Part shown: positions 43,881-50,748 of the stretch, one piece after another
Layout of the letters: each line of letters starts with the position of its first letter
Position numbering within the stretch: the stretch's first letter is position 1
Origin: Stenotrophomonas sp. HITSZ_GD
GTDB lineage: Bacteria; Pseudomonadota; Gammaproteobacteria; Xanthomonadales; Xanthomonadaceae
NCBI RefSeq assembly: GCF_029543105.1
Contig: NZ_JARQXB010000016.1
Span: forward strand, 1-58,225
Direction of reading: 5' to 3'
Length of the DNA: 58,225 bases
Notes under the pieces: model-generated
The model's database searches: none
The model's input: only the letters and a program-made list of their open reading frames with translations
Told to the model about the DNA's origin: nothing
Translations under genes and position numbers: made by a program

Positions 43881-44474
43881 TCACTCCATGAGACGAAACC
43901 AATCACGAACGCTGAGACGAAGACGTACCACCTCGTCCTCAGCGAGAGGGCTGCAATGTGCGATGGGTCCTCGCAGCGTGTTTAAGTTTGCCATCACACG
44001 CTCTACAGCCTTGGGGCTGGAGAAAATAGAGCCGAACAAGTCCCAGTTAGACTTTATGACTTCGCCAAGCTCACCAAACGTCGTGAAATCCAGTGGAGAT
44101 GAAGACCGAACTGTGACGCCAGAATCAATTTCCTTTTGCAGGCGGCTATCCGCCTCCTGCTTGACGCGGGCCGGAGCACGAGTTCCAGTCCACCAGTTTG
44201 GCCCGTCCGTCGCCACTATGGTGTCGTTCACTAGGGAGCGAATAGTCTTCTCAAGTGAATAGAAAACCTCATAGTGCTGCGACATCGCCGCTGCCTCTTG
44301 CCTGATAGCACGGTCAATCTGAGGATAATAGGTGTCGTCAGTAACCAGAACTGCCGTGTGCAGGCGGCCTAGATCGAGTGCGAATTCCTCCTCAACTTTG
44401 TCAAGATCGTGCTCTAAGAGCTGGTTGCTAATAGCAAACAGTTTCAATGTTGACTCAGTTCTCTCGCTGGTCAC
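43881..44474 (-). CDS. Swt1-type HEPN-domain protein (putative RNase)
   Basis: A 197-aa protein. The C-terminal ~100 residues resemble the Swt1-like HEPN domain. The conserved RNase motif Rx4H is present as RGPIAH (Arg168 to His173) in NTLRGPIAHCSPL, followed by a helix RLRLSVRDWFRL. The N-terminal helices include FALDLGRLHTAV and a motif-rich middle with NWWTGTRAPA. HEPN proteins are often RNA-cleaving toxins or defence effectors. It is downstream of the DUF5343 gene and overlaps it by 4 nt, so it is the second gene of a two-gene operon. The AT-rich composition marks it as acquired. Confidence 0.75.
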   Translation of the reverse strand: MTSERTESTLKLFAISNQLLEHDLDKVEEEFALDLGRLHTAVLVTDDTYYPQIDRAIRQEAAAMSQHYEVFYSLEKTIRSLVNDTIVATDGPNWWTGTRAPARVKQEADSRLQKEIDSGVTVRSSSPLDFTTFGELGEVIKSNWDLFGSIFSSPKAVERVMANLNTLRGPIAHCSPLAEDEVVRLRLSVRDWFRLME

Positions 44475-45124
44475 TTGAGTAAGTTCTCTTTAAGGCTTCG
44501 AAAAATTGCGTTGAATACTGCGATATCGGACGTCGCGGGAAGGTTTAAGTTAATCGTATAAGACAGTCCAAGTTTTGTATGAAGGGCGCCGCCGCCTGAC
44601 TGCTGCTCAGACTTTGCTTCATTCGCAGCCAATTGCTGCACGCCCTCGTCCTCATTGCTGTCTTCAACTTCACCGTTGCCACTTGACATTGGGTTGTCAA
44701 ATCTAGCGAAAGACTTTAACGCCTTGAACGAACCGAGAACCGATTTAACTGTGCTGCCTTCGGGCTCCAGCCCAGTGGCCTCTACAATTAGCCCCTTGAC
44801 CTCATTGTCTTTCAATTCGTGAACTTTTTCGTTTCGCTCGAATAGCGGCTTGTAACCTTGTCGCAATGCCTCAGCGGCTGCAATGCCGGCGACAGCCGGG
44901 TTACGGAAGCGCTTGTAACGCTCGGACGGGGAGCCATCGGTTCCAAGGAAGCCGATACGCTTGAGGTACGGGATAAGGGACTTAGCGTTGCCACCTTTCA
45001 TGCCTAGCTTGGTGGCGAGAAAGTCCTGTGTAAATCTATCGGGTGTCGCGGCCGCCTTAATCTTTTCGAGTGCCTTCGTAATCGCACCATATGCCATTAC
45101 GTACGGAAGCCTATCATCAGCCAT
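44471..45124 (-). CDS. DUF5343-domain protein
   Basis: A 217-aa protein. The N-terminal ~150 residues match the DUF5343 pattern: LPYVMAYGAITKALEKIKAAATPDRFTQDF in pieces, LGMKGGNAKSLIPYLKRIGFL, YKRFRNP, LRQGYKPLFERN and KGLIVEATGLE. The first part looks like a winged helix-turn-helix. A low-complexity acidic linker (about 150-185) leads to a short C-terminal beta/helix element. ATG 45124 has an AGGGGAAA site. It is coupled to the HEPN gene. DUF5343 has no established function; DNA binding or sensing is inferred from the fold-like pattern. Confidence 0.78.
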   Translation of the reverse strand: MADDRLPYVMAYGAITKALEKIKAAATPDRFTQDFLATKLGMKGGNAKSLIPYLKRIGFLGTDGSPSERYKRFRNPAVAGIAAAEALRQGYKPLFERNEKVHELKDNEVKGLIVEATGLEPEGSTVKSVLGSFKALKSFARFDNPMSSGNGEVEDSNEDEGVQQLAANEAKSEQQSGGGALHTKLGLSYTINLNLPATSDIAVFNAIFRSLKENLLK

Positions 45125-45444
45125 CGCCCATTTCCCCTGTTCGGATTATTCAGTCAGATTCTGCGGCCTTTGTCTCAGAGTTTGCAACCATGGGTCCTCC
45201 CGGAAGGGGTAGGGGATGCGGGGTCGTCGACACCGCCACATTTGCGGTGTGCGTGCCCCTCGAAAGTGACTTTTATGTTTATCCCCGTCACGCGAACACC
45301 CTAGAGAACCTGTTGGGAGGCTGGAGGCCAGGTGTAGACGGGCCCGCGCTTCGATAGGCGTCGCGGCAGCGCGGAAATTCTTGCAATGGAACGGACATTC
45401 GGTGGGGTTGACACTAGCGCCATACACCGAGGAATCGAAGCAAC
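45125..45444. other. 320-nt gap between the DUF5343 gene and the capsid-like gene
   Basis: The gap must contain the promoter of the minus-strand DUF5343/HEPN operon and that of the plus-strand phage gene. TTGACA at 45405-45410 is a possible -35 for the latter. It also holds the right copy of the 28-nt direct repeat (45363-45390). No gene can be supported in it. Confidence 0.5.
45363..45390 (+). repeat. 28-nt direct repeat, right copy
   Basis: Matches 42906-42933 in 25 of 28 positions, including CGGAAATTC and TGCAATGGA. It lies 55 nt before the capsid-like gene start. The two copies enclose about 2.4 kb. Confidence 0.6.
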
Positions 45445-46545
45445 ATGGACACCGCAGCTCCCGCAAGCAATCCCGCTTCCGCTGACCAGTTCCGCAACAT
45501 GGTCACGGAGGCCCAATGGCGAAACATGCTCGCGGACCAGCAGGTCGAACGTGATGCAAACCTTGCGCTATCGCTGCGCAAGCTGATTGGCGATGCCGAC
45601 GTCGCGCAGAGTTACGCTCCGCATGGCTTCTCTGCCGATGGCGAGCCGCGGCACATGATCGCGCAGCCGACGGTTCGATCGATGGTAGCAAGTCTGACAA
45701 CGTCGTATCTCCCCGGCCTGATCGGCAAGGATGGTCGAGTCGTTCGTGCGCCGAACGTGGCCCCGGCCGGCGTCACGCTGAACATGGCCGCCGGCCTCGT
45801 TTCCGGTTCCCGCATCGCACGTGCTGGCGCACGCGTCATCGTGGCATCGCCTGCTGTTGAGCTGCATCCCGTCGGCTATAGCGGTGGTGTGGTCGTCGAG
45901 CGCATCCCCGTCGCTCTTCGGAATATTGAGGCGGCCGCCTTCGCCACCGTTGCCGGCGGCGATCTGGACGGGCTTACATTCGCGACCGTGGACAAGGATG
46001 GCACAAGCTCGGACGACGCGGATGCGCCGGCTATGTCGCTGCCAGTGTTCTGCGCTGAAATCGACTGGCGAACGTCTATATCCAAAGGTGTTCGTTTCGA
46101 AATTCCGCGCAGCGAACGCCGTCGGATCGATCCCGATCAGCTCTGTTCAGAAATCCTCACGTCGCTGTCTCTTGGTTTGTCGCGCGCCGCCGACGACGTG
46201 CTGTTGTCCGCGCTTGGCGCCGCAAACCTCGCTCCCTTTACTGTCGCAAACGTAGCGGCGGCCGGGCTGCATTTCGACGAGCTGCGCGCCCTGATCGGCA
46301 CGGCTGGCATCGGTGCGGTCATCGGACAGGATGGCGTGCTGCGCGCTGCTGGTGTCCTCGGCGAGCTGACCGGGGATTCCGCCAGCACGTTCATCGGAGC
46401 ATGGAATCGCGCAGGTGTAGCGGTGAACGACGAAATCACTATTTACGCCGAACGGCTTGGCAAGGCCGACGGTATGGCCGTCACCGCCTGGGCCAGCATG
46501 CTTTCGCTGGTTCCAGACACGAACAAGTTCTGGACAGTTGCATGA
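45445..46545 (+). CDS. Phage major-capsid-like protein
   Basis: A 366-aa protein that resembles HK97-fold phage capsid proteins in its C-terminal half: FEIPRSERRRIDPDQL, LGLSRAADDVLLSALGAAN, a Gly/Ala-rich central loop and a closing ITIYAERLGKADGMAVTAWA. The N-terminal ~60 residues could be a scaffold-like arm. A CGAGGA site precedes ATG 45445. The stop overlaps the next start (ATGA at 46542). The capsid assignment is from pattern and context, and another structural phage role is possible. Confidence 0.55.
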   Translation: MDTAAPASNPASADQFRNMVTEAQWRNMLADQQVERDANLALSLRKLIGDADVAQSYAPHGFSADGEPRHMIAQPTVRSMVASLTTSYLPGLIGKDGRVVRAPNVAPAGVTLNMAAGLVSGSRIARAGARVIVASPAVELHPVGYSGGVVVERIPVALRNIEAAAFATVAGGDLDGLTFATVDKDGTSSDDADAPAMSLPVFCAEIDWRTSISKGVRFEIPRSERRRIDPDQLCSEILTSLSLGLSRAADDVLLSALGAANLAPFTVANVAAAGLHFDELRALIGTAGIGAVIGQDGVLRAAGVLGELTGDSASTFIGAWNRAGVAVNDEITIYAERLGKADGMAVTAWASMLSLVPDTNKFWTVA

Positions 46546-46925
46546 TGCGGCTGTTCGCCAAGTTAATCGGCGGTCGGGTGCATGGTTTGGGGTCTCCTTC
46601 CCCCAAAGTGCGCGCGTCGGCCCGCCCGCCGGTTTCTTTCTCGCAGGAGCTGGCTGACGCGATCGAAGCGGCGATCGTGTCAGTCCGTGAATCGAACGAT
46701 GAGGGTGCGCGAGTCATGGTCATGTGTCATGCGCTGCGTGGCGCCTTCATATTCGACTGTGAAGAGGCCGCCAGGCGCATTCGTCTGGCGTTCCCCGGAA
46801 TAGACGATGCCAGCGTCAAGCGGGGTGTGCGTCATCTGGAAAGTCATGTTTGCCTGGCGGCAGCACCCGAGCGGCGCGATGCAAAACGGCGCCCATCCTG
46901 GGTGCATGGATGGATGGAGCGCTGA
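46542..46925 (+). CDS. 127-aa phage-remnant protein of unknown function
   Basis: Overlaps the capsid-like gene by 4 nt, so it is in a phage-type operon. The product starts MMRLFAKLIGG and has a helical middle with a Cys-containing CEEAARRIRLAFPGI and a C-terminal basic segment ending WVHGWMER. I do not recognise the family; the size and place would fit a small head or head-tail joining protein. Confidence 0.5.
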   Translation: MMRLFAKLIGGRVHGLGSPSPKVRASARPPVSFSQELADAIEAAIVSVRESNDEGARVMVMCHALRGAFIFDCEEAARRIRLAFPGIDDASVKRGVRHLESHVCLAAAPERRDAKRRPSWVHGWMER

Positions 46926-46926
46926 C

Positions 46927-47638
46927 ATGGATCGGGAGGAAGTAAAAGCCGTCCGTGCAGAGATCAAAGCGATCAGCCGAGCTGCAAGGCGTGTCGGAGA
47001 AGGGACGGTCGTTCGGTCAGCTGCTGGGTGCGGTGATGGCGAACGGCGTCCGGCAGATCACGATGGTTGTCAGGGCCGTTACCTGGATCGGGCAGGCCAT
47101 CGGCACGGCCGCCGGGTGGCTTGTCGTCAGCTTCGGCAATGCCTGGGACAAGGTGAAGTCGGTCGTCGGCGCCGCGGTCGACTGGATCATGCGCAAGGTC
47201 CAGCCGGTGCTATCGGTAGGCGGCGCTATCGGTAGCGCGCTACTTGGCGCCGGCCGATGGATGCTCGGCGCTGGCAGTGACGTTTCAAGCGCCGGGGCCG
47301 TACAGGCGATCGGCGGCGCCGGAGTGCCTACGCGCCCCCGCGCCAATCTGGCGATGCCCGCGCCTGTTCGCGGGCGCAGGGCGCCGCCTGCGCCGTCTGT
47401 AGCGCGAAACGGTGGGGCAAGCGTCGTCGATTCGTCGACACACACCTACCACATCACCCAGCAGCCGGGGGAGTCTGCCGAGGCTCTGGCCCAGCGCATC
47501 GAAGTTGAGCGCAGGCGTCGCGTTGGCGTGGATCGCCGCGGTTCTCTAATAGACACGGCTATCGCAGGATGCCAGGACAGAGGGGATATCGCCTTTTTTT
47601 TCCACAACGTCTCGTATCAAATAACAGTGCGCAGGTGA
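46927..47638 (+). pseudogene. Tail tape-measure remnant joined out of frame to another gene start
   Basis: ATG 46927 opens MDREEVKAVRAEIKAISRAAR and then runs into frame noise. From about 46975 the next frame reads SFGQLLGAVMANGVRQITM, TWIGQAIGTAAGWLVVSFG and DKVKSVVGAAVDWI, hydrophobic and helical like a tape-measure C-terminal part. It ends with TYHITQQPGESAEALAQRI, a common tape-measure or tail C-terminal pattern. The two pieces do not share a frame, so a deletion or frameshift fused them. The remaining tail genes are absent. Confidence 0.65.
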
Positions 47639-47668
47639 AGTGCGCGACTAATTCACAGGGGAATTGAC

Positions 47669-47884
47669 TTGCTTGACCATCAAAACGAACCCGCCGACGC
47701 TGCTGACTATCACGACGGCCAGCTGCTACCAATGGATGCCATTGCTGTGCGGCCATTCCTAGAGGATGACTTGGTAACCCTGGTCGCCAATGTGCCTGTC
47801 CGATTGGCAGGAGAGCTTGCGAGACTGGCTGCATGGCGGGCCATGGGGATGAAAGCACCGCCGCCGAAGGGATTCTCGATCTAA
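47669..47884 (+). CDS. 71-aa hypothetical island protein
   Basis: Starts at TTG 47669 after an AGGGGAA ribosome site. The product is acidic in its first half (EPADAADYHDG), then has an amphipathic region PVRLAGELARLAAWRAMGM. No domain is recognised. A strong terminator follows 24 nt after the stop, which supports a real transcript. Confidence 0.5.
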   Translation: MLDHQNEPADAADYHDGQLLPMDAIAVRPFLEDDLVTLVANVPVRLAGELARLAAWRAMGMKAPPPKGFSI

Positions 47885-47908
47885 CTTTAGACGCGATTCC
47901 GTTCAAGT

Positions 47909-47934
47909 GGCCGCCCTATGGGCGGCCATTTTTG
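47909..47934 (+). terminator. Terminator inside the island
   Basis: GGCCGCCC (47909-47916) pairs with GGGCGGCC (47920-47927) around TAT, followed by ATTTTTG. It ends the phage-remnant transcription unit. Confidence 0.85.
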
Positions 47935-47975
47935 TTCGTTCTGGGCGTAGACTCGCGCGAAATCAGGGGGCGAAG

Positions 47976-48443
47976 ATGGACGACGACTTCATCGCAACGC
48001 AGCGCGAAATGAACCGCGAGGCTTTCGGCTTCGCTCACGGGTACGTTCAAGGGCTGGTCGTGGTGGGCTATGCCGCAATGTTCTTTCTGTGGGATAAGGC
48101 CGAAGATCGCTTGCCAGTCGCGCTGTGGTCGGGTGTCGGCTTGCTGCTGTGCGTTTCGGTTGGAACCTATCTTGCGTGGGAAGTATTCGGCTTCCTGTTT
48201 CGTCAACGGGTGCTGATGCGCCAGGCATTCGCAGTAGGGAAGCCTGGTGATGAGATTGACCCGCAAGCGTTCCATGCTGGTATGAAACGGAATTTAGACG
48301 AACTGCGGAGCCTGTTGCCGCGCGTGCGCGCCGTCTGGTATCCGGCAATGTTCGGGATCGTCGTCCCGATCGCCCTGGCCTGGGCTGTTGTCCTAACGGC
48401 ATTCGCCGTGGATCTGATCCAGGCCATCTGTGCGGCAGCGTAA
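47976..48443 (+). CDS. Island membrane protein of unknown function
   Basis: A 155-aa protein with three hydrophobic segments: about residues 21-41, 50-72 and a C-terminal pair around 122-150. A soluble stretch with EIDPQAFHAGMKRNLDELRSLL lies between the second and third. A GGGGGCGAAG site precedes ATG 47976. It is the last gene before the right end of the island. Superinfection exclusion or another phage-related membrane role is possible but unsupported by motif. Confidence 0.6.
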   Translation: MDDDFIATQREMNREAFGFAHGYVQGLVVVGYAAMFFLWDKAEDRLPVALWSGVGLLLCVSVGTYLAWEVFGFLFRQRVLMRQAFAVGKPGDEIDPQAFHAGMKRNLDELRSLLPRVRAVWYPAMFGIVVPIALAWAVVLTAFAVDLIQAICAAA

Positions 48444-48450
48444 TTGGATA

Positions 48451-48470
48451 TCCGTACGACTGTCCGTACG
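48451..48470 (+). repeat. Tandem TCCGTACG words near attR
   Basis: TCCGTACG occurs at 48451-48458 and 48463-48470, 12 bp apart. At the left end TGATACC occurs twice, also 12 bp apart (40128 and 40140). Either pair could be arm-type recombinase or excisionase sites; this is a guess from position. Confidence 0.3.
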
Positions 48471-48493
48471 CCCTAATTCTCACTAAGCAAATA

Positions 48494-48522
48494 ATAAAAA
48501 ACCCCTGATAAATCAGGGGTTT
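48494..48522 (-). terminator. Current ssrA terminator, supplied by the island
   Basis: An 11-bp stem (48499-48509 with 48512-48522) is followed on the minus strand by a T-run (A-run 48494-48500). It starts 4 nt after the tmRNA CCA end and lies on the island side of the attachment repeat. Confidence 0.85.
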
Positions 48523-48525
48523 GAA

Positions 48526-48542
48526 TGGTGGAGGTGGGCGGA
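48526..48542. repeat. Right attachment repeat (attR) within the tmRNA 3' end
   Basis: TGGTGGAGGTGGGCGGA is the complement of the tmRNA acceptor arm and CCA end. It matches 40044-40060 except for one C/G difference. Confidence 0.7.
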
Positions 48543-48878
48543 ATCGAACCGCCGTCCGAAGGCTCTCCATCCCCGGCACTACATGCTTAGCTCACCGTTG
48601 AATCTCACCCCGGAACAGCACGATGTGCGAAGCGCATCCCGGAGCCAGCCCGCTTTATTTAACCCGTGGCTGACAGGCAGCCACCACAGGCGGTTCCGTG
48701 ATGATGACCCTACGTCGCGAGCACGGACACAAGCGATTTCGGGGCTTAGGCCTTAAGCGGCCAGAGCGTAGTTGTCGTCGTTGGCAACTATAAGTTTGCG
48801 GCTGGATTTACGAGGAAAGCTGCCCCCTCGGCATGCGCCAAGCGACTTCGCGACCCCCGTCGAAACCAGTGCACCCCC
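48526..48878 (-). ncRNA. ssrA: tmRNA
   Basis: A 353-nt transfer-messenger RNA. The 5' end GGGGGTG pairs with the acceptor bases before ACCA (one G-U), and the canonical GCACTGGTTTCGACG follows. The resume-codon ORF at 48785-48753 encodes ANDDNYALAA and stops at TAA. The 3' T-arm GGTTCGATTCC and a genomic CCA are present. It rescues stalled ribosomes together with SmpB, which is encoded just upstream on the same strand. The gene is intact even though the island sits at its 3' end, because the island restores the terminal bases. Confidence 0.97.
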
Positions 48879-48907
48879 GGGGATCAGCGTGAAACGCTGA
48901 CCACCAC

Positions 48908-48936
48908 AGTGTAGGGGCGGGGCAGGGGGTTCACAA
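48908..48936 (-). promoter_or_regulatory. ssrA promoter with a processed leader hairpin
   Basis: On the minus strand TTGTGA (48936-48931) and TACACT (48913-48908) are spaced by 17 nt, a good sigma-70 promoter. Between it and the mature 5' end lies a CAGCGT-TTC-ACGCTG hairpin (48884-48898) that would be removed during maturation, presumably by RNase P. Confidence 0.7.
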
Positions 48937-48981
48937 GGGCGACGTGGCGGGACGCGGCTCAGGCTTCAGCTTGTGCGGCCG

Positions 48982-49485
48982 TCAGGCGTTCTTGTTGTGC
49001 GCCCGCATCGCCCGCTGCTTCTCGCGCTGCCAGTCGCGTTCCTTGGCGCTGTCGCGCTTGTCGTGCGCCTGCTTGCCCTTGGCCAGCGCGATCTCCAGCT
49101 TGACCTTGTTCTTGCTCCAGTACATCGCGGTGGGAATCAGCGTGTAGCCGTCGCGCTCCACGCGGCCGATCAGCTTGTCGATCTCGTGCCGGTGCAACAG
49201 CATCTTGCGGTCGCGGCGCTCCTCGGCCACCACATGCGTGGAGGCGGTGATCAGCGGGGTGAACTGCGCGCCGTACAGGAAGATTTCGCCCTGCCGGACG
49301 AACGCATACGCATCGCCGATGTTCGCGCGCCCGGCCCGGATCGACTTCACTTCCCAACCTTGCAGGGCCAGGCCGACCTCGTAGCGCTCTTCCAGGTGGT
49401 ATTCGTGGCGCGCGCGCTTGTTCAACGCGATGGTCTTGTGGGCCGCCGCGCCGTTTGCTTTATCCTTGCCGGGTTTCTTGCTCAT
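48982..49485 (-). CDS. smpB: SsrA-binding protein SmpB
   Basis: A 167-aa partner of tmRNA that binds its tRNA-like domain and delivers it to stalled ribosomes. Motifs include NKRARHEYHLEERYEVGLAL, GWEVKSIRAG, YAFV, GAQFTPL and the basic C-terminal tail (DKRDSAKERDWQREKQRAMR), which enters the ribosomal mRNA channel. The mature N-terminus was set at MSKKPGKDKANG. It is immediately upstream of ssrA on the same strand and divergent from ratA. Confidence 0.96.
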   Translation of the reverse strand: MSKKPGKDKANGAAAHKTIALNKRARHEYHLEERYEVGLALQGWEVKSIRAGRANIGDAYAFVRQGEIFLYGAQFTPLITASTHVVAEERRDRKMLLHRHEIDKLIGRVERDGYTLIPTAMYWSKNKVKLEIALAKGKQAHDKRDSAKERDWQREKQRAMRAHNKNA

Positions 49486-49545
49486 CTTCCTATTGTCTCC
49501 TATTGGCGATCGTTCGGCCCGCCGGGCGGTCCCGCAGTCCCCCGC

Positions 49546-49974
49546 ATGCCTACCATCCGCCGCAGTGCATTGGTCGAACACAGCGCTTCGCGCATGTTCG
49601 ACCTGGTCAACGACATCGCCGCCTATCCGCGGCGGTTCGCCTGGTGCGACCAGGCCCAGCTGATCGAACAGGGGCAGGACCGCCTCGTGGCGCGGCTCGA
49701 CCTGGGCCTGGGTTCGTTCCGGACCTGGTTCACCACCGAAAACACGCTGCACCGGCCGCACAGTATCGATATGCAGCTGCGCGACGGGCCGTTCAAGCGC
49801 CTGCAGGGGCGCTGGGAATTCCACGCGCTGGACGAGGACGCCTGCAAGGTGACCCTCACGCTGGAGTTCGAACCCAGCTCGCGCTTGCTCGGGCCGGCGC
49901 TGGCACTGGGTTTCCAGGGCCTGGCCGACCGCATGGTCAACGATTTCGTCCGGGTCGCCGACCGCGAGGCCTGA
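49546..49974 (+). CDS. ratA: RatA / COQ10-type START-domain protein
   Basis: A 142-aa SRPBCC/START-fold protein. RSALVEHSASRMFDLVNDIAAYPRRFAWC is the family N-terminus, and SFRTWFTTENTL and the GPALALGFQGLADRMV helix follow. E. coli RatA has been described as an inhibitor of ribosome subunit joining, while mitochondrial COQ10 homologues bind ubiquinone. The smpB-ratA-rnfH order is widespread in gammaproteobacteria. It is divergent from smpB across 60 nt. Confidence 0.9.
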   Translation: MPTIRRSALVEHSASRMFDLVNDIAAYPRRFAWCDQAQLIEQGQDRLVARLDLGLGSFRTWFTTENTLHRPHSIDMQLRDGPFKRLQGRWEFHALDEDACKVTLTLEFEPSSRLLGPALALGFQGLADRMVNDFVRVADREA

Positions 49975-49979
49975 GCCGC

Positions 49980-50252
49980 ATGCGCGTGGAAGTCATCATC
50001 GCCTGGCCCGACCACTACGCGGCGTCCACGCTGGAACTGGCCGAGGGGGCGACCGTGGCCGAAGCCATCGCGGCAGCCCACCTGCCGCGGGCCATCGAGG
50101 CCCCCGGCGTGGCGGTGCACGGGCTCGTGGTCCGCTCCACGCAGGTGCTGCACGACGGCGACCGGGTAGAGCTGCTGCGGCCGTTGTTGGCCGATCCGAA
50201 GGAGGCCCGGCGGCGCCGGGCCGGCCCGATGCCGGGCGTGAAGCGCGGTTAG
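49980..50252 (+). CDS. rnfH: RnfH-family ubiquitin-like protein
   Basis: A 90-aa beta-grasp protein of the RnfH/RatB family: MRVEVIIAWPDHY start, GATVAEAIAAA helix and DGDRVELLRPLLADPKEARRRRA near the C-terminus. The molecular role is poorly known. It follows ratA by 5 nt and its 3' end overlaps the convergent bamE stop by 4 nt. Confidence 0.9.
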   Translation: MRVEVIIAWPDHYAASTLELAEGATVAEAIAAAHLPRAIEAPGVAVHGLVVRSTQVLHDGDRVELLRPLLADPKEARRRRAGPMPGVKRG

Positions 50253-50644
50253 CGGCCGCGCTGGCCCTTCTTGTCCTTGGTCAGGTTGCGGCCGAACTGG
50301 CGCGGCGCGGCCTTGGCCAGGGCCAGGTCCTGGTCCGGGAAGTAATCCCCCTCCCAGCGCACCACGCGGTCCTGCTCGAAGAACACGGTGAAGTTCTTCA
50401 TCTCCACGCGGGCCAGGCGATCCACGCGCTGCGTGGAGGTGTAGTCCCAACGCTCGGCGTGGAACGGGTCGGGAATCGACGGCGTACCCAGCAGCGCCTC
50501 GACGGCCTGCTTGCTTTGGCCGACCTGCAACTGGTCGACGGCGCTCTTCTTGATCAGGTTGCCCTGATAGATCGGCTGCTTGTAGATGATGCCGCAGCCA
50601 GCGGTGGAAAGGGCGACAACGGCGACCAGCAGGAGATTGCGCAT
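50249..50644 (-). CDS. bamE: Outer-membrane assembly lipoprotein BamE
   Basis: A 131-aa lipoprotein with lipobox STAGCG (Cys about residue 17). The SmpA/OmlA domain has YKQPIYQGNLIKKSAVDQL, VGQSKQAVEALLGTP, DPFHAERWDYTSTQR and FTVFFEQDRVVRWEGD. It is part of the Bam complex that inserts beta-barrel proteins. The C-terminal tail is basic (KDKKGQRGR). It is divergent from fur across 104 nt. Confidence 0.94.
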   Translation of the reverse strand: MRNLLLVAVVALSTAGCGIIYKQPIYQGNLIKKSAVDQLQVGQSKQAVEALLGTPSIPDPFHAERWDYTSTQRVDRLARVEMKNFTVFFEQDRVVRWEGDYFPDQDLALAKAAPRQFGRNLTKDKKGQRGR

Positions 50645-50673
50645 CGGTACGGGAGGCGAGTGAAATCAGGCCG

Positions 50674-50683
50674 ATGATACACT
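50674..50683. promoter_or_regulatory. Overlapping divergent -10 elements for bamE and fur
   Basis: ATGATACACT contains TATCAT on the minus strand (a possible -10 for bamE) and TACACT on the plus strand (a possible -10 for fur). No convincing -35 hexamer was found for either. Confidence 0.35.
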
Positions 50684-50748
50684 CCCGGCGGTCGCCGCGA
50701 CCCACCCCGAGGCAGCTGGCGCTAAATCGCCTATGAATGGAGACTGCC

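Larger units (their letters stand above)
40044..48542. mobile_element. Degraded ~8.5-kb genomic island integrated at ssrA
   Basis: The interval lies between two copies of the tmRNA 3' end and contains an integrase pseudogene, an AlpA-like gene, phage remnants and two candidate defence modules. Base composition changes sharply: the DUF6119 and DUF5343/HEPN modules are far more AT-rich than the host genes on both sides. The tmRNA 3' end is rebuilt exactly at the right boundary. The only recognisable recombinase is broken, so the island probably cannot excise by itself. Confidence 0.8.

Noticed and set aside
43696-43902. A 68-aa minus-strand ORF between the 115-aa gene and the HEPN gene
   Set aside because: It spans the inverted-repeat region, has no ribosome site and overlaps the end of the HEPN gene.
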